Below are positions 1 through 4,425 of a stretch of 5,206 nucleotides of DNA, piece by piece. Every line of letters begins with the position of its first letter. Within the stretch, counting starts at the first letter, position 1. This DNA is from Spirochaetia bacterium. GTDB lineage: Bacteria > Spirochaetota > Spirochaetia > PWKH01. A program made the position numbers and the translations under genes. Below the pieces are notes generated by a model. That model did no database searches and was not told the origin of the DNA. It saw nothing but the letters and a program-made list of their open reading frames with translations. The stretch covers positions 1 to 5,206 of the forward strand of contig SKXS01000216.1 of the NCBI GenBank assembly GCA_007128345.1. Direction: 5' to 3'.

Positions 1-296
1 CGGACCCAGTCCCCGTCCCGGTAACAGGGTATGGGGTCAGTAAGGAAGTTATGGGAGGAAAGCGGATCACGCTCCGCCACCATGTCAGAGTGCGACTGGA
101 GCATCACGGGAGGCGCGTGACGCATATCGTTCGTGGGAGGGATTTCCATGAGCACATTCAGTGCGTGATCGGTACGACATTCCCAGCGGTTTGATCGTGA
201 GCGCTCCATCAGCCAGTCACGTATCCCTGATTCGTGCCGTGACGGCCTGGGTATCTGAGAAATCTGAAAAAAAATCTGCAGGATTGATTCTGTCAT
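1..296 (-). CDS. pepD: Aminoacyl-histidine dipeptidase (PepD), N-terminal part, cut by window edge
   Basis: The ORF is open from an ATG at 296 to the left edge, giving 98 full codons. Known for the family: PepD is a cytosolic zinc-dependent M20 peptidase that cleaves Xaa-His and other dipeptides. Seen here: residues 6-20 match the PepD start (LQIFFQISQIPRPSRHE, compare LWDIF..ICSIPHPSYHE from memory of E. coli PepD). VMLQSHSDMV at 64-73 is the metal-site motif with His69 and Asp71, normally LQAHLDMV. FLTDPIP..RDGDWV at 84-98 matches the FTKDPI..YIDGEWV segment before the next metal ligand. The full protein should be near 480-490 residues, so about one fifth is present. The ATG was chosen because the homology begins a few residues after it. 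The frame is open further upstream to a stop near 343, with a possible TTG start. No strong Shine-Dalgarno sequence precedes the ATG. The variant Ser70 and a shortened N-terminus are mild oddities. Identification is confident, but exact substrate is inferred. Confidence 0.85.
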   Translation of the reverse strand, partial: MTESILQIFFQISQIPRPSRHESGIRDWLMERSRSNRWECRTDHALNVLMEIPPTNDMRHAPPVMLQSHSDMVAERDPLSSHNFLTDPIPCYRDGDWV

Positions 297-302
297 GCAC
301 CC

Positions 303-308
303 ATAGTA
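303..308 (-). promoter_or_regulatory. Possible -10 element of pepD (leaderless-type)
   Basis: Read on the minus strand, TACTAT lies exactly 6 nt before the pepD ATG and matches the -10 consensus at four of six positions. No good -35 hexamer sits 16-18 nt upstream. If used, transcription would begin at or next to the start codon. The evidence is one hexamer and its spacing, so this is weak. Confidence 0.2.
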
Positions 309-435
309 GATGCAAACAGGGTTAAAGGGAACCTGCAATCAAGTGATACGGTGTATGTTTCATCCCTCTTTTCACGCTGGTCCCTGCATCTTCCCATTTG
401 GGAGAACAATCTATGCTAATACCTGATAAAAATAC

Positions 436-463
436 TTGACTATTATCGCGTTACCTGTAATGC
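436..463 (+). promoter_or_regulatory. Putative sigma70-type promoter of the DUF4395 gene
   Basis: TTGACT (436-441) is a near-consensus -35 box. It is followed after 16 nt by TAATGC (458-463), a moderate -10 box. The predicted transcript would start around 470-471, at the ATG itself, leaving no room for a Shine-Dalgarno sequence. An alternative -10, TGTAAT (456-461), has a poor 14-nt spacing. The rest of the 297-470 spacer holds a small inverted repeat, TCCCA-TT-TGGGA (392-403), and no convincing gene. Confidence 0.4.
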
Positions 464-470
464 TTTTCCC

Positions 471-899
471 ATGAATACAGATACTGGGAACATGGTGCAG
501 GAATCAGTTGTGAGGGGCATAGCTCTTTTGGTCATGATTATAGCGGCAGCATCCTTAGTGATGCAGCTGCCGGTGCTCATGTACCTCCTGGCTGCGGATT
601 TCCTGCTGCGGGCTGCAGGGAAAACCGCCTGGAGTCCCTTAACAGGATTCTCCAGGCATGTACTGGCCAGGGTGCTTCCCTTCACTAAACGGATGATCTA
701 TGCGCCGCCTAAGCGGTTTGCAGCTGGTATCGGCGCAGGCATGAGTGCCGCAGCGGCGGTGTCCGCTTCTCTTGGCGTTGTCCAGGCTATGTACGTGCTG
801 ACGGGAATTCTTATACTATTTTCATTTCTTGAAGCTGCATTCCGCTTCTGTGCAGGATGCGCAGTCTATTCCGCCCTGCAGCGCCTGCTCAGACGCTGA
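471..899 (+). CDS. DUF4395-like small membrane protein with CxxC motif
   Basis: A 142-residue integral membrane protein that I recognise as DUF4395-like; its function is not established. Typical features are visible in order: VVRGIALLVM (13-22) opening the first hydrophobic segment (about 14-32), a second segment (about 33-48) ending in ADFLLRA, the SPLTGFSRHVL stretch (55-65), APPKRFAAGIG (78-88), then two more hydrophobic segments (about 86-104 and 106-125) running into FRFCAGC (125-130). Cys127 and Cys130 form a CxxC pair near the membrane boundary, a common redox-active or metal-binding arrangement. No Shine-Dalgarno sequence precedes the ATG at 471. A second ATG at 492 (residue 8) would remove only a polar leader and is possible, though the GGGA before it is too close to be a good ribosome site. 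The next gene starts 92 nt later with its own promoter, so this is probably a separate transcript with some read-through, as I see no terminator after 899. Confidence 0.8.
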   Translation: MNTDTGNMVQESVVRGIALLVMIIAAASLVMQLPVLMYLLAADFLLRAAGKTAWSPLTGFSRHVLARVLPFTKRMIYAPPKRFAAGIGAGMSAAAAVSASLGVVQAMYVLTGILILFSFLEAAFRFCAGCAVYSALQRLLRR

Positions 900-934
900 T
901 TCTCGCCTATGCCGTGAAAAATAGGATGCGAACG

Positions 935-963
935 TTGCATGTTTGTATTCCAGTGTCTATACT
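935..963 (+). promoter_or_regulatory. Sigma70-type promoter of the dehydrogenase-DsrE operon
   Basis: TTGCAT (935-940), an ideal 17-nt spacer and TATACT (958-963) form the best promoter in the window. The predicted start near 970 gives a short leader of about 22 nt containing the Shine-Dalgarno sequence of the dehydrogenase gene. The -10 box lies inside an inverted repeat, described separately. Confidence 0.65.
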
Positions 964-967
964 GGAA
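948..967. promoter_or_regulatory. Candidate operator: inverted repeat overlapping the -10 box
   Basis: Perfect 7-bp arms TTCCAGT (948-954) and ACTGGAA (961-967) are separated by 6 nt and cover the whole TATACT -10 box. This geometry fits a dimeric repressor site that blocks RNA polymerase. No regulator gene lies in the window, so the binding protein is unknown. The repeat could also be chance. Confidence 0.4.
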
Positions 968-981
968 ACACAGGAGCAATG

Positions 982-987
982 AGGAGG
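982..987 (+). promoter_or_regulatory. Shine-Dalgarno sequence of the dehydrogenase gene
   Basis: A full AGGAGG ends 4 nt before the ATG at 992, slightly closer than usual but strong. It decides that start. A second ATG at 979, preceded only 2 nt away by AGGAG, opens a 24-codon ORF in another frame (979-1053) that overlaps the gene and is probably not translated efficiently. Confidence 0.7.
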
Positions 988-991
988 GTCC

Positions 992-1969
992 ATGACGGTA
1001 GTCTTTTACCAGAAGCTCAACAGCTTCTGGATGGAGCAGCTGGAAGCGGTTAAGGGAGATTTTCCCCACATAACCTTTGTACATGAACGGGATCAAGCTG
1101 AGCGGATGATTCCCCAGGCTGATGTCCTGATATGTGGTGCTGTAGATGATTCACTGTTTGCGCGTGCCGAGAATCTTAAGGCGGTGATTGTGCCCTTTGC
1201 GGGCGTCGACCATCTGCCGTACCATCTGCTGACCCCCAGAAACGTACGGGTCGCCAATTCCCATGGGAACGCACGGTTTGTAGCTGAACGGGCAATGGCT
1301 CTTCTGCTGGCCTGGTACGGTAAGGTTATGAAGTATCACCAGGACCTCAGTGAGAATCGGTGGCACGGGTTCTGGGTCGGCAAGGGCCTTGACGATACCT
1401 GGGAGACCATCCAGGGAAAGAGCTGCAGCATTCTGGGCGCAGGGGAGATCGGCAGATACCTCGCCAGATATCTGAAAGCGTTTGACTGCGAGGTGATCGC
1501 ATTGAAGAAAAAGCGGGAGGCAGAAATATTCTCCTGCTACGACTTGGTGGTCTACGATATTGATGAAGCCATAGACCGGGGTGAGGTGATCATCGTAGCA
1601 CTTCCGGCTACAGAGGAGACTCGGGGGATTATTAACGGGAAACGGCTTGCACGGATGCAGGGAAAGTTCCTGGTTAATATCGGCCGGGGGGAGCTCCTTG
1701 AGGAGGAAGCTTGTTACCGTGCGCTTGCTGACGGGACGCTCAAGGGAGCTGCCATAGACTGCTGGTATTCCTACCCCAAGGATGGGGTGATCGGACCTCC
1801 TTCCCGGTTTCCTTTCCATGAACTGCCCAATGTGATACTTTCGCCGCATGTAGCGGGATATACCCGGGAAGCTGCTGAGCTGAATATACGGCAGGCGTTC
1901 ATCAATCTTAGGATGTTCCTTGCGGAGGGGAGCTTTCTCTACGAAGTGGATACCCGGCATGCATACTGA
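992..1969 (+). CDS. D-isomer-specific 2-hydroxyacid dehydrogenase family protein
   Basis: A 325-residue cytosolic protein of typical family length. The family reduces 2-keto acids or oxidises D-2-hydroxy acids with NAD(P). Seen here: a split N-terminal substrate domain with AVIVPFAGVDHLP (64-76) and the ANSHGNARFVAERAMALLL stretch (88-106). The Rossmann motif GAGEIG is at 149-154. VNIGRGELLEEEA (228-240) supplies the catalytic Arg232, and NVILSPHVAGYT (280-291) the catalytic His286. The usual motif DVFxxEP, which carries the catalytic Glu, reads here DCWYSYP (256-262), so Tyr261 occupies the Glu position. The second beta strand ends in LKKK (171-174) rather than the acidic residue typical of NAD users, which hints at NADP or altered cofactor use. 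Substrate is unknown. It is probably co-transcribed with the DsrE-like gene 32 nt downstream. A stable hairpin lies in its first codons. Family assignment is firm; activity is not. Confidence 0.9.
   Translation: MTVVFYQKLNSFWMEQLEAVKGDFPHITFVHERDQAERMIPQADVLICGAVDDSLFARAENLKAVIVPFAGVDHLPYHLLTPRNVRVANSHGNARFVAERAMALLLAWYGKVMKYHQDLSENRWHGFWVGKGLDDTWETIQGKSCSILGAGEIGRYLARYLKAFDCEVIALKKKREAEIFSCYDLVVYDIDEAIDRGEVIIVALPATEETRGIINGKRLARMQGKFLVNIGRGELLEEEACYRALADGTLKGAAIDCWYSYPKDGVIGPPSRFPFHELPNVILSPHVAGYTREAAELNIRQAFINLRMFLAEGSFLYEVDTRHAY
1009..1030 (+). other. Perfect hairpin in the start of the dehydrogenase coding sequence
   Basis: CCAGAAGCT (1009-1017), loop CAAC, then AGCTTCTGG (1022-1030) form a perfect 9-bp stem. 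It spans codons 6-13 of the dehydrogenase, beginning 17 nt after the first base of the start codon. There is no U-run, so it is not a terminator. In the mRNA it could fold close to the initiating ribosome and lower translation. Whether it is functional is unknown. Confidence 0.5.
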
Positions 1970-1989
1970 ATCGGTAACGATAACTTGAC

Positions 1990-1995
1990 AGGAGG
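1990..1995 (+). promoter_or_regulatory. Shine-Dalgarno sequence of the DsrE-like gene
   Basis: A perfect AGGAGG ends 6 nt before the ATG at 2002, an optimal spacing that fixes the start. It lies in the 32-nt gap after the dehydrogenase stop, consistent with a two-gene operon. Confidence 0.8.
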
Positions 1996-2001
1996 AATGC
2001 T

Positions 2002-2349
2002 ATGAAGCGCTATGCACTGTTTGCCTTTAACGGAGAGGAGATGTGTTTTATTCATGTGCTGCTTAATGCACTGGATCTTGACAGCAGAGGATGCCTGGTC
2101 AAGGTGGTCATTGAGGGAAGCGCCGCTAAGCTGATTATTCCCCTGGCCAAAGCGGATCATCCCTTACATGAGCTTTACGCATCCTGCATTGACAAGGGCC
2201 TGATAGCCTGCGTCTGCCGGGCATGTGCCAATAAGATGGGCAGCCTTGAGGAGGCACAAGTACAGCGTCTCAAGCTGTGCCACGACATGTCGGGACATCC
2301 TTCAATGGGATCATATATCGAAGAGGGATACGAAATCATCACCTTCTGA
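2002..2349 (+). CDS. DsrE-family-like small cytosolic protein with CxxC motif
   Basis: A 115-residue soluble protein. Residues MKRYALFAFNGEEMCFIHVLLNALDL at the N-terminus, VVIEGSAAKLI (35-45), the cysteine-rich GLIACVCRACANKMG (66-80) and the C-terminal SGHPSM..YIEEGYEIITF match, from memory, a group of DsrE/DsrF-like proteins found in anaerobes. Family knowledge: DsrE-fold proteins can carry persulfide sulfur on a cysteine in sulfur relay, but many members are uncharacterised. Cys70, Cys72 and Cys75 cluster in one loop, and Cys72-Arg-Ala-Cys75 is a CxxC that could bind metal or sulfur. Length is normal. It follows the dehydrogenase by 32 nt with a perfect Shine-Dalgarno sequence and is probably second in that operon. 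Its last 11 bp overlap the end of the opposing nucleotidase gene. No terminator is visible at its end. It has no partner DsrF or DsrH here, so a role in the Dsr sulfite pathway is unlikely. Confidence 0.8.
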   Translation: MKRYALFAFNGEEMCFIHVLLNALDLDSRGCLVKVVIEGSAAKLIIPLAKADHPLHELYASCIDKGLIACVCRACANKMGSLEEAQVQRLKLCHDMSGHPSMGSYIEEGYEIITF

Positions 2350-4315
2350 TGGAAGCCGCCTGCTGAGTTCCCTGAATCCTCTTTCGTTTTCTGCGAACCA
2401 CTCGCACCAGGAGCACCGTACCGGTAATGAGCAATGCCAATGCCAGTATTGGCCAGATGATAAGCGGAATGGTCTGCTTCTCCACGAGCCTTCCAGCAGT
2501 TTCCCGATAGTAGGGGGGTATGCGCGGCATGCCTGATGAGTCCCTGGGCAGTGATGCCGCATACTCCACTACTGCTTCCCACAGCTTCAGTTCCTGACCG
2601 TCTTGGTAGATGATGGGAGCTTCTCTGGAGGTGACCGGGTTCCCGTAGCGATCCTTCAGTTCGATGGTCAGGCTCGGCAGCAGTTCTCCTACCATGGGCA
2701 GGAAGGCGATAAGGTAGTAATCTGAAATCACATGGTAGAGCGTATCATCCTTTCTCGGGAGTGAGCGGTAGCTGCCTTCTCCGGCAGGCTGAATGCCGCT
2801 CCCAGTATAGAACGAAGCGTTCAGGACCGCCCTGGTGGTGGGAACCGGGATGCCGGCGAAGGGAACGGTAAGCAGCACCGCCCTGCCGGGGTCATAGACG
2901 GTCCGGATTCCTGAAACCTGCAGGAAATAGGTGTCTCCCATAAGTTCAGACAGCAGCAAGGACACCTCCAGCACTCTGCGGATTTCCGTGCCTGTGAGGT
3001 AGATGGATACCAGCGGGTAGCCTGCCTTCCCGTCCGGCCCTGAACCGAGACCCACCAGGCTCGCGAGGTCATAGAAGGAGACCTCACCCTGAGACCACGG
3101 CATGGAGCCGGGTACAATGCTCCCCCTGAGCATTCCGTTGGCCTGAACGGCAAGGTGCACAGGCTCCCCCGTAACCTCCTCACCAATGAAGCGCATGGCA
3201 TCGGTGACAAAGTTGCCGAAGGGCGACTCCTGGAGGATCGGCCTGTTGGTGACGGTAAAATCGGAGTGTGCCACAACAGCGCTGATGTCGGTAAACTGCT
3301 GCCGGGTCATATCGGCTGCAAGAATGTTCAGCTTTTCTATGATCTCTCCTACGGCAAACAGGATCTCTGGGTCTTCTGCAAGAGAGCTGCCCAGAGGGAT
3401 TACGAACGGGCGGGATACTTCATCATTAGCTATCCTCAGTTCCCCCGCAGTGGGATGATAGGCCAGTTCAAGGTATCCGGCATGGCTCAGGTATGATCCT
3501 GCCTGGACGATGATGGTTTTTCCTTCGCGCACGGGTGTTTCAAGCAGGGTATGGCAATGCCCCCCGATAATCACGTCAATTCCCGGGACAAGCCTGGCAA
3601 GCTCCCGGTCCTCATCAACCCCGGAATGCGACAGCAGGATGATCACATCAGCACCGGCATTTTCCAGGAGGCTGACCATCTCCCGGGCGGTCTCTTCCTG
3701 GCTGCGGAAAGCAACAGGTTCAGCGTATGGAGCTACCTGCACGGCATCCTTGCCGATGAGCCCGAAGATGCCCACGGTGAGGCCGTTTTCCAGTTCCTTG
3801 ACATATATGTCCTGCAGCTTGATATCATTGAGGGGATGACCTTCCGGTATCACGGAATTGGAAAGAAGCAGCGCGGTCCTGGCATGTGCATCAGGGTAGC
3901 CAGCCTGTCTGAAGTACGAAGCGAGGATATCAGGACCGTAATCAAACTCATGGTTGCCGATCACCGCAGCATCATACCCGATGCGGTGCATGAGCTCAAT
4001 CTCAGGCACCTCCCCCTCCAAGGTCAGCCACGAAAACGGGGTGCCTCCCAGGAAGTCACCAGCGGAGAGCACAAGCACCGGTTCCCCTGAGGCGGCTTTC
4101 ACCTCCCGGGTATGTCGGACCAAGGCGGCCAGCCGCGCATATCCTCCAGCTGACGGGTTCTCATACTCACTATGGTAATCACTATAAAGTGAGGGTATGA
4201 TGGATGCGTGCTCATCGTTGGTATGGATGATGGTAAACCGCAGCTCATCAGTAAAAGCATTTGCACAGATGCAGATAAGCACCAGTGCCGGCAGGCAGGA
4301 CTTCAGTCGTTTCAT
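2339..4315 (-). CDS. Exported UshA-type 5'-nucleotidase/metallophosphatase with C-terminal membrane anchor
   Basis: A 658-residue protein, longer than UshA (about 550). Family role: two-metal hydrolysis of nucleotides or related phosphate esters outside the cytoplasm. A signal peptide (about 1-21, MKRLKSCLPALVLIC..ANA) leads in. The metallophosphatase domain (about 28-300) keeps every expected ligand: IIHTNDEH (Asp34, His36), SAGDF (Asp87), GNHEFD (Asn121, His122), LSHSG (His230) and GGHCH (His253, His255). The C-terminal nucleotide-binding domain (about 355-530) shows ESPFGNFVTDAM and QANGMLRGSIVPG, a variant of the usual NGGGIR motif. An extra region (about 535-610) precedes a hydrophobic segment (616-640) followed by RRKRKR, a stop-transfer anchor. 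The ATG at 4315 is preferred over one at 4351 because AAGGAG sits 9 nt upstream, the signal peptide starts there and the predicted transcript begins after 4351. It diverges from the DUF1576-like gene and overlaps the DsrE-like gene by 11 bp at its 3' end. Substrate may be nucleotides, 2',3'-cyclic nucleotides or another phosphate ester. Confidence 0.9.
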   Translation of the reverse strand: MKRLKSCLPALVLICICANAFTDELRFTIIHTNDEHASIIPSLYSDYHSEYENPSAGGYARLAALVRHTREVKAASGEPVLVLSAGDFLGGTPFSWLTLEGEVPEIELMHRIGYDAAVIGNHEFDYGPDILASYFRQAGYPDAHARTALLLSNSVIPEGHPLNDIKLQDIYVKELENGLTVGIFGLIGKDAVQVAPYAEPVAFRSQEETAREMVSLLENAGADVIILLSHSGVDEDRELARLVPGIDVIIGGHCHTLLETPVREGKTIIVQAGSYLSHAGYLELAYHPTAGELRIANDEVSRPFVIPLGSSLAEDPEILFAVGEIIEKLNILAADMTRQQFTDISAVVAHSDFTVTNRPILQESPFGNFVTDAMRFIGEEVTGEPVHLAVQANGMLRGSIVPGSMPWSQGEVSFYDLASLVGLGSGPDGKAGYPLVSIYLTGTEIRRVLEVSLLLSELMGDTYFLQVSGIRTVYDPGRAVLLTVPFAGIPVPTTRAVLNASFYTGSGIQPAGEGSYRSLPRKDDTLYHVISDYYLIAFLPMVGELLPSLTIELKDRYGNPVTSREAPIIYQDGQELKLWEAVVEYAASLPRDSSGMPRIPPYYRETAGRLVEKQTIPLIIWPILALALLITGTVLLVRVVRRKRKRIQGTQQAASIRR

Positions 4316-4324
4316 GGCGGAACG

Positions 4325-4330
4325 CTCCTT
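4325..4330 (-). promoter_or_regulatory. Shine-Dalgarno sequence that decides the nucleotidase start
   Basis: AAGGAG on the minus strand ends 9 nt before the ATG at 4315. The upstream in-frame ATG at 4351 lacks a comparable site and would add 12 polar residues ahead of the signal peptide. Confidence 0.7.
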
Positions 4331-4337
4331 GGTATCC

Positions 4338-4352
4338 GATGATTGTATCATC
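4338..4352. promoter_or_regulatory. Candidate operator: small inverted repeat over the nucleotidase -10 box
   Basis: GATGAT (4338-4343), spacer TGT, ATCATC (4347-4352) is a perfect 6-bp inverted repeat that overlaps the predicted -10 box of the nucleotidase gene. Such short repeats can arise by chance; no cognate regulator is visible. Confidence 0.25.
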
Positions 4353-4371
4353 AGATCTGCCTTTTTTTAAA
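4342..4371 (-). promoter_or_regulatory. Putative promoter of the nucleotidase gene
   Basis: On the minus strand TACAAT (4347-4342) is a good -10 box. TTTAAA (4371-4366), 18 nt upstream, is a weak -35 box. A start near 4335 would give a leader of about 20 nt that contains the AAGGAG ribosome site and would exclude the ATG at 4351. Confidence 0.45.
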
Positions 4372-4389
4372 GAGATATTCCGTAGTTCC

Positions 4390-4419
4390 TTGCATAAGCA
4401 TAAAAATATGTAGTATAGA
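4390..4419 (+). promoter_or_regulatory. Putative promoter of the DUF1576-like gene
   Basis: TTGCAT (4390-4395), an 18-nt spacer and TATAGA (4414-4419) form a plausible sigma70-type promoter. An overlapping TAGTAT (4411-4416) is an alternative -10 with a 15-nt spacer. The predicted start is at about 4426, the A of the start codon, which implies a leaderless message. It is back to back with the nucleotidase promoter. Confidence 0.45.
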
Positions 4420-4425
4420 TCCAGT

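Noticed and set aside
317..335. Imperfect inverted repeat CAGGGTT...AACCTG in the pepD-DUF4395 spacer
   Set aside because: It needs a bulge, is short and does not line up with a promoter element.
906..925. CCTAT-N10-ATAGG repeat after the DUF4395 gene as a terminator
   Set aside because: Only a 5-bp A/T-rich stem with a 10-nt loop and no following U-run.
1151..1960. Long minus-strand ORF (269 codons) opposite the dehydrogenase gene
   Set aside because: Its product has no recognisable domain, and it lies wholly inside a gene with clear homology. It is a frame shadow.
1985..1990. Perfect TTGACA -35 box between the dehydrogenase and DsrE-like genes
   Set aside because: No -10 hexamer lies 16-18 nt downstream, and the last base of the box is the first base of the AGGAGG ribosome site. 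It is probably chance, so the genes are better read as one operon.
1999..2014. Direct repeat GCTATG-N4-GCTATG at the start of the DsrE-like gene
   Set aside because: Six bases repeated once, explained by the start codon and the codons after it.
4313..4351. Upstream ATG at 4351 as start of the nucleotidase
   Set aside because: It lacks a good ribosome site, adds a polar stretch before the signal peptide and lies upstream of the predicted transcript start.
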